Origin: Chloroflexota bacterium
GTDB lineage: Archaea; Iainarchaeota; Iainarchaeia; Iainarchaeales; GCA-2688035
Direction of reading: 5' to 3'
Length of the DNA stretch: 8,473 nt
Assembly: GCA_030634785.1 (NCBI GenBank)
Contig: DAOWAC010000039.1
Span: forward strand, 1 to 8,473
Positions 1 to 6,512 of this stretch are shown in pieces. The notes beneath the pieces were generated by a model that did no database searches, was not told the origin of the DNA, and saw only the letters and a list, made by a program, of their open reading frames with translations. The translations under genes were made by a program, and so were the position numbers. Positions within the stretch are counted from its first letter, which is position 1; each line of letters starts with the position of its first letter.

Positions 1-962
1 ATTGCTCTAAAGTGCGGGTGTAAATGCAATGGCTTTGGATAGTAAACACCAGCACTTATTTCGTTTTCTTTAAGGAATGCAACAAGCCTGTTTCTTTTCA
101 CTTTTTTGTTGTCTGTTTTTATTGTATACTGGTGGAATACATGCTTTGAATTTTCAATAGTGCTTGGCAAAGTAATTCCTTCAATTCCTTTAAGTTCTTT
201 GGAAAGGAATTTTGCGTTTTCAATTCTTTTCTTGGTAAACGAATCAAGTTTTTCAAGTTGTGCAAGAGCTATTGCAGCCTCAAGCTCGTTCATTCTGTAA
301 TTGTATCCAATGTCGCTGTATTCATATTGTGCGTTTTGTCCATGTTGTCTAAATCTTTTGCATGATTCTGCATATTTTGCATTATCTGTTGTAATCATGC
401 CTCCTTCTCCAGAAGTCATATTTTTTGTTGCATAAAATGAAAAGCTTCCAATGTCTCCAAGCTTTCCTGCTTTTACTCCATTCAGTTCTGCTCCGTGTGC
501 CTGGCATGCGTCTTCAATAATTTTTATGTCTTTTTCTTCAGCAATTTCACGCAAGGCTTTATAATCTGCCGGAAGACCGTAGAGGTCTACTGCAAGGATT
601 GCTTTTGTTTTGTTTGAAATTTTTTCCTTAATTTTTTCAGGGCTTATGTTAAATGTTGTTTCGTCAATGTCTGCAAAGACTGGTTTTGCATTTTGCATTA
701 CAATGCAGTTTGCTGTTGCTGCAAAAGTAAAAGGAGTTGTTATGACTTCGTCGCCTGTTCTGATTCCTGCAGCGTAAAGTGATGAGTGCAATGCGGCTGT
801 TCCGGAATTTACTGCAATTGCATATTTTGTTCCGCAGAATTTTGCAAACTTTTCTTCAAAGCTTTTTACTTTTTCGCCTTGAGCAAGCATTCCTGAAGTA
901 AGCACTTCTTCAACAAGCTTTTTTTCTTTTTCTCCAATCCATGGTTCTGAAATTTTTATCAA
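1..962 (-). CDS. DegT/DnrJ/EryC1-family sugar aminotransferase (C-terminus outside window)
   Basis: PLP-dependent enzyme of the family that transaminates keto-sugar nucleotides, usually at C3 or C4, to give amino sugars for surface glycans. 320 codons are visible and about 50 C-terminal residues run off the left edge. Landmarks: N-terminal SEPWIGEKE (residues 5-13), SGTAALH (53-59), TTPFTF (75-80), the PLP-ring aspartate in EDACQAHGA (150-158), and SFYATKN (175-181) with the Schiff-base lysine at K180, followed by GEGG. GVYYPKPLHLHP lies near the cut. The lysine argues for an aminotransferase rather than a ColD-like dehydratase, where it is His. The start is TTG at 962-960: an in-frame TAA lies directly upstream, an AGGAG stands 9 bases before it, and the first in-frame ATG (codon 25) would remove conserved N-terminal sequence. 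It follows the radical SAM gene by 34 bases and is probably the fourth visible gene of the leftward operon. Family is certain; the sugar substrate is unknown. Confidence 0.93.
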   Translation of the reverse strand, partial: MIKISEPWIGEKEKKLVEEVLTSGMLAQGEKVKSFEEKFAKFCGTKYAIAVNSGTAALHSSLYAAGIRTGDEVITTPFTFAATANCIVMQNAKPVFADIDETTFNISPEKIKEKISNKTKAILAVDLYGLPADYKALREIAEEKDIKIIEDACQAHGAELNGVKAGKLGDIGSFSFYATKNMTSGEGGMITTDNAKYAESCKRFRQHGQNAQYEYSDIGYNYRMNELEAAIALAQLEKLDSFTKKRIENAKFLSKELKGIEGITLPSTIENSKHVFHQYTIKTDNKKVKRNRLVAFLKENEISAGVYYPKPLHLHPHFRA

Positions 963-971
963 TTAAAACAA

Positions 972-976
972 CTCCT
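972..976 (-). promoter_or_regulatory. Shine-Dalgarno AGGAG fixing a TTG start
   Basis: AGGAG on the minus strand, 9 bases upstream of the TTG start of the DegT-family gene, inside the 34-base gap after the preceding radical SAM stop. Together with the in-frame TAA immediately before TTG, it decides the start codon. Confidence 0.75.
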
Positions 977-996
977 GTTTGTGATAATGTTTAATC

Positions 997-2376
997 CTAT
1001 TTGTTTTTTACTAAGTTTAAGGTGGCACTGCTAAGCTGCCATACTTTTGAAAGTCCTCCTTTCATATACAAATCTCTTACGGTGTTCATAAAAATTGTTG
1101 GATGCAGTCTTGGAATAATCTGCAGTCTTTTTCTTGCCTTTGAAAGTTCTTCCACTGTCATTGATGGTATTGACATTAATGGTTTTGAAAAATCAGGTCT
1201 TGCCCAGAAGTTTTCTGCTTTTTCTTCAACTAAAAGCCAGTTGTTTTTTTTTGCCTGTTCAAAAAGAGGCGTTTCTGGAAATGGGATTGGTGGAAAAATA
1301 CTGTAGCTCCAGGGTTTTGTTTTTATTATAAATTTTTCAACTTCTTTTATTGTTTCTTTGGTTTCTCCAGGCAGTCCAAGAATGAATGGTGTTGCTTCTC
1401 TTACTTTTGTTTTTTTTGCAATTTTTATTGCCTTTTCAACACTTTCTCTGCTTTGGTTTTTGTTTATATTTTCAAGAATTTTTTGATTAACATGTTCTAC
1501 TCCAAAGATTACTCTTTTCAATCCGCTTTTGTGCATGTCTCTGAAAAATTGCTCGTCTGCTGATTCAACTCTGCTGTCGCAGTTCCAGTTGAATTTAAGG
1601 TTTTTTCTTTTGATTTCGTTCAAAAATTCGTATACGTGTTCTTGGTTGATTGTAAAATGCTGGTCAATGAATGCAATATTTTTGTACCCATACTTTTTTA
1701 CAAGTGTTTCGACTTCATTTCCTGTTTGTTCTGGTGTTTTGCTTCTCCATTTGCTGTTTCCCCAAAAGCAAAAAGCACATTGGAATGGACAGCCTCTGCT
1801 TGAAATAATATATGCTGTTGATTTGTTGTATTTGTTCATGGGTGCCAAATGAAATGCTGGGCTTGGAAGTTTGTTGTATTCAAACGGCTTTTCGAGAATA
1901 TTTTCAACAGGTTTTTCATTTTTTTTGAATACAATTCCTTTAATGTTTGCAATTCCTTTTCTTGTTTCAATTTTTTTTGCAATTTCTTTTAGAACAAATG
2001 GTCTTTCGTCTTTTATGGCTAGGTCAATGAATGGAAATCTTTGAATTGTTTGTTTTAGTAAAATTGGTGGATTTAAGATTAGGGCTGTTGTTGCTCCTTG
2101 TTTTTTTGCAATTTCAAGTATTTTTAGGTCTTTTAGAATGCTGTAAGGTGTTGTCCATAGGACAATAAGTCTTGGTTTGAATGCTTGAATTCTTGCATTT
2201 ATTTCTGAAAAGTCAAGGTTTTCGGCCTTTGCGTCAAGAATTTTTGTTTCAAAGTCTGTTTCAAGGTTTCCTGCGCAATGAATCAACTCATATGGCATGA
2301 ATTTGCCTGGATTGTATCCTTCACAGCATGGATCTGAAACAATTGGTGAATTTGGAAAGACTAAGAGAACTTTCAT
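997..2376 (-). CDS. Radical SAM protein with degenerate cobalamin-binding-type N-terminal domain
   Basis: 459 residues. Residues 1 to about 140 form a Rossmann-like region in the place of a B12-binding domain; the radical SAM core follows. The [4Fe-4S] ligands are C196, C200 and C203 in RGCPFQCAFC, followed by FWG. Other core motifs are FIDQHF, the SAM-contacting GVEH segment, and LGLPGET. The C-terminal third is family-specific. The N-terminal domain is unusual: it lacks DxHxxG (ILDAKAEN instead). At the loop where the paralog at 5182-6477 has GGPHAS it has LNPPIL, and KDERP replaces GEGE. Cobalamin use is therefore uncertain. The ATG has a strong GGAGG 11 bases upstream (2388-2392). The gene sits between the GT4 and DegT genes, with gaps of 61 and 34 bases, so it is probably co-transcribed. 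Radical SAM membership is certain. The reaction is unknown; modification of a glycan or lipid is inferred from context only. Confidence 0.93.
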   Translation of the reverse strand: MKVLLVFPNSPIVSDPCCEGYNPGKFMPYELIHCAGNLETDFETKILDAKAENLDFSEINARIQAFKPRLIVLWTTPYSILKDLKILEIAKKQGATTALILNPPILLKQTIQRFPFIDLAIKDERPFVLKEIAKKIETRKGIANIKGIVFKKNEKPVENILEKPFEYNKLPSPAFHLAPMNKYNKSTAYIISSRGCPFQCAFCFWGNSKWRSKTPEQTGNEVETLVKKYGYKNIAFIDQHFTINQEHVYEFLNEIKRKNLKFNWNCDSRVESADEQFFRDMHKSGLKRVIFGVEHVNQKILENINKNQSRESVEKAIKIAKKTKVREATPFILGLPGETKETIKEVEKFIIKTKPWSYSIFPPIPFPETPLFEQAKKNNWLLVEEKAENFWARPDFSKPLMSIPSMTVEELSKARKRLQIIPRLHPTIFMNTVRDLYMKGGLSKVWQLSSATLNLVKNK

Positions 2377-2437
2377 AAAAAAATAAGCCTCCGATGTTTT
2401 AAATAATGGTTTTTTTTGACCTTTGTACCACGAATTT

Positions 2438-3571
2438 TCATTTGCCTGGAAGACTTGAATAAAGTGAAATATTCTGTTTTAGGATTTTTTCTCTTGAAAA
2501 TCCAAGTTCTTCAGCAAGATTTTTGCCATTTCTTCCTATTTCTTTGGCTTTTGTTTCATTTGAAAGCAATTCAATTACTGCTTTTGCAAATCCTTTTGAG
2601 TCCTTTTTTTCAACAAGCAGGCAGTTTTTCCTGTCTGTAAAAAATTGGGTTGTTTTTCCTGCTTTTGTTATTACACAAGGAGTGTTTGTTAAAAGCGCTT
2701 CAATTATTGAAACAGAAAAAATATTTTCAATATGACTTAATGCACTGAATACTTTGCTTGAAGCCAGATAACCAAATACATTTCCAACTCTTCCTGTAAA
2801 GACAACATCTTGTTCAATTCCAAGTTTTTTTACTCTTGTTTTGCATTTTTCTTCCAATGGTCCGTTTCCAATCATGTAAAAAATAACATCTTTTCTTTTT
2901 TTCAAAATTTCTGCAGCTCCGTCTATAAAAACAAAAGGCTGTTTCATGTCATAAAGTCTGCCAATAAACAAAACCATTTTTTTCTTAATCTGCATTTTTT
3001 TTGCGTTTTTTAATGCTTCAAAGTCAACCATGTTTCTTATCAAAAAAAGCTTTTTTGGAACATACTGTTTTGCAATTTCAAACATTTCTTCATGCCCTGT
3101 TGTTACTGCATCAAATCTTTTTAGAAAAAATCCAACAATGCTGCGATTAACTGTTCTTGTGCCTGTGCCGTGAAGTGTTACAATCAATGGCTTTCCAAAA
3201 AAATATTTTGAAGCCAAAGAAGCAATTCCTGCAGGAAGCCAGTGTGCATGAATCACGTCACATTTTCTGGATTCAATTAAAACCTTTATTTTAATTGATG
3301 CAAGAAAAAAAGGAATTAGTAAATAATTTAGTGGATTTGCTTTGAGGTTTTCTGCAATTCCGTTTCCTAGTGCAAGTGTTTCAAATCTTGCAGGCCAAAA
3401 ATATCTAAATCGCTTTATTTCAACGCCTTTTACTTTTTCTTTTAATAAAAGTCCTTTTGCATGGGGTGCAATAATTGTTGGCTTATGCCCTTGCTTTGCA
3501 AGTTCTTTTGCCAAATCAAAAACGACATTGCCCTCAAAAGAGAGGTTTGTAATTGGAATGCAGATTTTCAT
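2438..3571 (-). CDS. GT4-family glycosyltransferase (GT-B fold)
   Basis: 377 residues, a normal length for a retaining GT4 enzyme that transfers a sugar from a nucleotide donor to a lipid-linked or glycan acceptor at the cytoplasmic membrane face. The N-terminal acceptor domain carries DVIHAHW (105-111) and VTLHGT (131-136). The C-terminal donor domain carries FIGRLYDMKQ (202-211; expected phosphate-contacting R205 and K210), MIGNGPLEE (233-241), VVFTGRV (256-262) and the E-x7-E region around IENIFSVSIIEAL (281-293). E291 is present, but the aligned first glutamate is N283, with E282 one residue earlier. No signal peptide or clear membrane span is seen. The ATG has no convincing SD. The 61-base gap to the upstream radical SAM gene holds a short tandem repeat and a possible TATA box about 28 bases before ATG, so it may have its own promoter as well as operon read-through. 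Donor and acceptor are unknown. Confidence 0.92.
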   Translation of the reverse strand: MKICIPITNLSFEGNVVFDLAKELAKQGHKPTIIAPHAKGLLLKEKVKGVEIKRFRYFWPARFETLALGNGIAENLKANPLNYLLIPFFLASIKIKVLIESRKCDVIHAHWLPAGIASLASKYFFGKPLIVTLHGTGTRTVNRSIVGFFLKRFDAVTTGHEEMFEIAKQYVPKKLFLIRNMVDFEALKNAKKMQIKKKMVLFIGRLYDMKQPFVFIDGAAEILKKRKDVIFYMIGNGPLEEKCKTRVKKLGIEQDVVFTGRVGNVFGYLASSKVFSALSHIENIFSVSIIEALLTNTPCVITKAGKTTQFFTDRKNCLLVEKKDSKGFAKAVIELLSNETKAKEIGRNGKNLAEELGFSREKILKQNISLYSSLPGK

Positions 3572-3592
3572 TTTGTTACCGGTATCAGTTTA

Positions 3593-3648
3593 ATTCTTTA
3601 AGTTTCAGTCTTTAACTTTAAGTCTTTAATTTTCAGTCTTTCATATAC
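3593..3648. repeat. 14-base imperfect tandem repeat, four units
   Basis: Four consecutive 14-base units start at 3593, 3607, 3621 and 3635. The core AGTCTTTA (plus strand) is exact at 3607 and 3621, one base off at 3593 (ATTCTTTA) and degraded at its end at 3635 (AGTCTTTC). The array fills most of the gap between the radical SAM stop (3633-3635) and the GT4 start, and its last unit enters the radical SAM coding end. On the transcribed minus strand it repeats TTAAAGACT. It may be replication slippage in AT-rich DNA or a set of regulatory sites. Confidence 0.6.
3595..3603 (-). promoter_or_regulatory. possible TATA-like box for leaderless GT4 transcript
   Basis: On the minus strand a CTTAAAG sequence is centred near 3599, about 28 bases before the GT4 ATG at 3571. 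This is the same spacing as at the other three SD-less genes in the window. It lies inside the 14-base repeat array, which produces TTAAAG every 14 bases, so the match may be incidental. Confidence 0.3.
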
Positions 3649-5048
3649 TGTAAAAGACTCCACCCGCTTCTAAAACTTGTTTTTAGAAGATTCCAGTTTG
3701 TAAGCCTTTGCTTTAATGCCTTAAGCATATATCTTGGTCTTAAATAATATTTTTTGTAAGCTTCCTTTAGCCAATACTGCATATCTTTTGCGCTAAGATT
3801 TGGATATTCAAAAATTGGTCTGATTTTTCCCTCACAATCAAGGTAATCTGACCATTTTTCAAATTTCAGATAGCCCTTGCTTTTAAGAAAATCATAAAAT
3901 TCAGTTCCAGGATAAGGCTGGGCAACACTGAACTGTACAAAGTCAATATTAAGTTCTTTTGCATATTCAATGGTTTTTTTAATACTTTCAACTGTTTCGC
4001 CAGGCATTCCAAATACAAATGTTCCATGAACCTGAATACCTGCGTCCTCAAAACATTTTGCTGCCTTTTTTCCCTGTGCTGCTGTTGCTCTTGGTCCTTT
4101 CTTCATTGTTTTAAGTTGTTCATCACAACCTGATTCAAAACCAATTTTTACAAGAAAGCAGCCTGCTTTTTTCATTGCTTTTGCAATTTCTTCATCAACA
4201 GAATCAACTCTGCTGTATGCAGCCCAAGGCATGTTAATTTTTTCCTTAACCATTAGATTGCATAATTCAAGTATATATTTTTTGTTAACATTCAAAGTAT
4301 CATCATTAAACAGCACGCTTTTGAATTTGAAATTTTGCTTAAGATATTTTAATTCACTAACAACATTTTCAGGTGAACGCATTCTGTAAACCCTGCCAGC
4401 CATAAGTTGTGGTCCTGCACAGTAAATACACTGGTGCGGACAGCCTCTTCCGGCAAGCACAAAAGTAAAAGGGTTTTTGTATAAAGCAGAATAATATTTT
4501 TCATTTGGAAGAAATTCTCTTGCAGGGTATGGTAAAGTATCAAGGTCTTTGATTAACGGACGAGCGTTGTTATGTATAAACTTATTGTCTTTTTTGAATG
4601 AAATTCCTTCAATTTTTTCCAAAGGAATTCCTTTTGCAATTTCAGCAATGGTATATTCATATTCTCCTCTTGCCACAATGTCAAAGCCTTGTTTTAACGT
4701 ATCTTCAGGAACAGCTGTTGCATGAACTCCTACCGCAATTGTTTTTGTACCTGTGTCTGCAGCAATTTTTTTTGCAAGACCTGCATCGCTTTCAACAGAG
4801 GCTGTTGAAGTAAGCATTACAACATATTCTGGTTCAAAGTCTGAAATTCTTTTTATTGTTTCTTCCATTGAAATTTCAAGAGCAGGTGCGTCAATCAAAT
4901 CAACTTTGTGTTTGTTTCTTTGACAGACTGCTGTTGCATATCCTAAAATTATCGGTGGATGTAATGCCTTTTGTGGCGAAACAGCCTGGAATCTGACTTC
5001 CCTGTTATATGTTCCTCTAAATGGAGGATTCAAAAATACAATATTCAT
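3633..5048 (-). CDS. B12-binding-type radical SAM protein (HpnJ-like layout)
   Basis: 471 residues. The N-terminal cobalamin-binding-type domain (about 1-145) begins NIVFLNPPF and carries LIDAPA where other families have DxHxxG. VGVHATAVPED (106-116) and ARGEYEY (126-132) mark the cofactor-facing loops. The radical SAM core has C203, C207 and C210 in GRGCPHQCIYC, then YRMRSPENVV (221-230), FNDDT, GFESG, FGMPGET and QPYPGTE. The C-terminal helical part ends YKKYYLRPRYML. From memory, the order of motifs and the LNPP, LIDAP and HGTF elements resemble HpnJ, a radical SAM enzyme of hopanoid headgroup formation; archaeal lipid-modifying radical SAM enzymes have related architectures. Its acceptor here could be a glycan, polyprenol or lipid. 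GGTGA lies 4 bases before ATG, the position expected for pairing with the UCACC part of the 16S tail. It is the first gene of the leftward operon and diverges from the third paralog. Family is certain; function is unknown. Confidence 0.94.
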   Translation of the reverse strand: MNIVFLNPPFRGTYNREVRFQAVSPQKALHPPIILGYATAVCQRNKHKVDLIDAPALEISMEETIKRISDFEPEYVVMLTSTASVESDAGLAKKIAADTGTKTIAVGVHATAVPEDTLKQGFDIVARGEYEYTIAEIAKGIPLEKIEGISFKKDNKFIHNNARPLIKDLDTLPYPAREFLPNEKYYSALYKNPFTFVLAGRGCPHQCIYCAGPQLMAGRVYRMRSPENVVSELKYLKQNFKFKSVLFNDDTLNVNKKYILELCNLMVKEKINMPWAAYSRVDSVDEEIAKAMKKAGCFLVKIGFESGCDEQLKTMKKGPRATAAQGKKAAKCFEDAGIQVHGTFVFGMPGETVESIKKTIEYAKELNIDFVQFSVAQPYPGTEFYDFLKSKGYLKFEKWSDYLDCEGKIRPIFEYPNLSAKDMQYWLKEAYKKYYLRPRYMLKALKQRLTNWNLLKTSFRSGWSLLQYMKD

Positions 5049-5072
5049 AAGGTCACCAAAACTAATTCTAAG

Positions 5073-5094
5073 TGATTATTGTAAGTAATAATCA
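5073..5094. repeat. perfect inverted repeat, 8-base arms, 6-base spacer
   Basis: TGATTATT (5073-5080) and AATAATCA (5087-5094) are exact reverse complements around GTAAGT. The centre is about 35 bases upstream of the leftward ATG at 5048, so it would lie near the start or in the 5' leader of that transcript. It is a candidate operator for a dimeric regulator or a weak leader hairpin. Confidence 0.6.
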
Positions 5095-5117
5095 AAGAGG
5101 TTTTCTTTTTTAACTTA

Positions 5118-5150
5118 ACCAATTTGGTACAATCTTGGAAACCAAACCAA
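5118..5150. promoter_or_regulatory. cluster of ACCAA/TTGGT motifs, candidate operator
   Basis: Within 33 bases are ACCAA (5118-5122), its reverse complement TTGGT (5124-5128), a TTGG at 5135-5138 that pairs with CCAA at 5142-5145, and two adjacent direct ACCAA copies (5141-5145, 5146-5150). The cluster ends directly at the TATA-like box of the rightward gene, a place where archaeal regulators commonly bind. Function is inferred. Confidence 0.4.
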
Positions 5151-5157
5151 ATTAAAA
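5149..5157 (+). promoter_or_regulatory. TATA-like box for rightward radical SAM gene
   Basis: AAATTAAAA is centred at 5153, 29 bases before the ATG at 5182. No SD precedes that ATG; the bases between are pyrimidine-rich. Archaeal TATA boxes are centred about 26 bases before the transcript start, so the mRNA would be essentially leaderless. Confidence 0.5.
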
Positions 5158-5181
5158 CACTTGCTGGCTTAAACTTTTTTT

Positions 5182-6477
5182 ATGGCAGAGCATTCAATTA
5201 CTTTGATTAATCCTGCATTTGGAGTATATGTTTCGCATCCTAGTCCGCCTTTGGGTATTGCTTATTTGAAAGCAGTTCTTGAAAAGAACGGAATTAGAAC
5301 AGTGCTTGTTGATGAAACAACAGGAATGTCAATACCGCCTGAATCTGTTGACACAGAGTGGGTTGGTTTAACAATTTTTACGCCTACTGCAAAGCAGGCT
5401 TACAAAATGGCTGATGCTTACAGGGCAAGTGGAAAAAAGGTTGTTATTGGAGGGCCTCATGCTTCAATAATGCCAAAGGAAGCGGCAGAACACGCTGACA
5501 AAGTTGTTGTTGGGGAGGGTGAAATAGCTATTCTTGAAATTTTTTCTTCAAAGAAAAAAATAATTCAATGGGAATTGGTAAAAGACATTGATTCACTTCC
5601 TTTTCCTGACTGGCATGGTCTTCCTTTGGAAAAATATACTGCTCCAACAAGAAGGCATCCTTACCTTAAGGTTATGACTTCAAGGGGTTGTCCTTGGAGT
5701 TGTGTTTACTGCTTTAAGGGAATTTTTGGAAGAACTTATAGAATGAGGTCTGCTAAAAATGTTGTTGACGAAATTGAACACTTACAAAACGAATATGAAG
5801 CTAAAGAAATTGCTTTTATTGATGACAATTTTTCACAGAATAGAACAAGAACTGTTGATATTTGCAGGGAAATAATTCAAAGAAAAATAAAAATTGACTG
5901 GACTTGTCCTAATGGTGTAAGAGTTGACACAATGGATTTGCCTTTGTTAAAGCTTATGAAAAAAGCAGGCTGTTACCAGCTTTCTTTTGGTGTTGAATCG
6001 GGAAATCAGGAAGTTCTTGACAAGGTTGGAAAAGGAATTAAGTTAGAGCAGGTTGAGAATGCTGTAAGGTGGGCAAAGAAAGCAGGGATTCAAACAATTG
6101 GATTTTTTATGATTGGATTGCCTTTTGACAATGAGAAAACAATGCAGGAAACAATTGATTTTGCAAAAAAGCTTCCATTAGATCTTGTTCAGTTTACTGT
6201 TACAGTTCCTTATCCTGGAACAGAACTTTATGGAATGGTTGAAAAGGAAGGAAAGTTTTTGGTAGAGGACTGGGCTGCTTTTGGAAGTTATTCTGGAAAA
6301 GCCTATTATGAATTTGGCGACCTTGACAGAGACCTTGTTGAAAAAATGTACAAAAAAGCCTACAAAGAAGTTTACTTCAGACCAGGTTATGCTTTAAAGA
6401 GGGTTGCAAAAAATCCAAAGCTCTTGCTTTCGGGACTAAAATACTTTTCACAGATGTTTAAGAAAAAGAAATCTTAA
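5182..6477 (+). CDS. B12-binding-type radical SAM protein
   Basis: 431 residues. The cobalamin-binding-type domain (about 1-125) has SPPLGIAYL (21-29), GGPHASIMPKE (90-100) and VVGEGE (109-114). Position 43 onward reads VDETTG, so the DxHxxG histidine is absent, as in many class B radical SAM methyltransferases. The radical SAM core has C170, C174 and C177 in SRGCPWSCVYC, then YRMRSAKNVV (186-195), FIDDNF, FGVESGN, MIGLPFDNE and VPYPGTELY. The C-terminus has YKEVYFRPGYAL and a lysine-rich tail. It shares the YRMRS...NVV, YPGTE and Y-x-RP signatures with the product of 3633-5048, so the two are paralogs, though with no close nucleotide identity. Of the three it has the most canonical cofactor-binding loops. 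It is transcribed alone, divergent from the leftward operon and convergent with the GT2 gene. Likely reactions are radical C-methylation or another C-C transformation on a glycan or lipid; the substrate is unknown. Confidence 0.94.
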   Translation: MAEHSITLINPAFGVYVSHPSPPLGIAYLKAVLEKNGIRTVLVDETTGMSIPPESVDTEWVGLTIFTPTAKQAYKMADAYRASGKKVVIGGPHASIMPKEAAEHADKVVVGEGEIAILEIFSSKKKIIQWELVKDIDSLPFPDWHGLPLEKYTAPTRRHPYLKVMTSRGCPWSCVYCFKGIFGRTYRMRSAKNVVDEIEHLQNEYEAKEIAFIDDNFSQNRTRTVDICREIIQRKIKIDWTCPNGVRVDTMDLPLLKLMKKAGCYQLSFGVESGNQEVLDKVGKGIKLEQVENAVRWAKKAGIQTIGFFMIGLPFDNEKTMQETIDFAKKLPLDLVQFTVTVPYPGTELYGMVEKEGKFLVEDWAAFGSYSGKAYYEFGDLDRDLVEKMYKKAYKEVYFRPGYALKRVAKNPKLLLSGLKYFSQMFKKKKS

Positions 6478-6512
6478 TCTTTTGATTTATTGAATTTTTT
6501 CAATTTCTTTTT
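6461..6512. terminator. overlapping convergent T-rich termination zone
   Basis: Two convergent stops are 9 bases apart (6475-6477 and 6489-6487). Reading rightward, ATTGAA (6489-6494) and TTCAAT (6499-6504) can pair around TTTT, followed by a T-rich run to 6512. Reading leftward, the A-rich end of the radical SAM gene (6461-6470) gives a T-rich transcript end. Oligo-T tracts are the usual archaeal intrinsic termination signal. Each signal lies within the other gene's 3' end. Confidence 0.5.

Larger units (their letters stand above)
5049..5181. promoter_or_regulatory. divergent promoter region between two radical SAM genes
   Basis: A 133-base AT-rich spacer from which the leftward operon and the rightward radical SAM gene are transcribed. 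It holds an inverted repeat with 8-base arms (5073-5094), an 11-base palindrome ACCAATTTGGT (5118-5128), further ACCAA copies at 5141-5145 and 5146-5150, and a TATA-like AAATTAAAA (5149-5157). A T-rich tract at 5099-5111 reads as an A-rich box on the minus strand and may serve the leftward operon. Confidence 0.7.

Noticed and set aside
106..300. Plus-strand open frame opposite the DegT-family gene
   Set aside because: It is antisense to a clearly conserved aminotransferase coding region, has no recognisable motif and is explained by T-rich antisense sequence.
1529..1852. Plus-strand open frame of about 107 codons inside the radical SAM gene
   Set aside because: It is fully antisense to the radical SAM core, including the iron-sulfur cysteine region; composition is biased to Leu, Phe and Ser as expected of a shadow frame.
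3577..3584. TACCGGTA palindrome just before the GT4 start
   Set aside because: A single 8-base palindrome with no partner copy; it could be chance, and it is not a convincing ribosome binding site.
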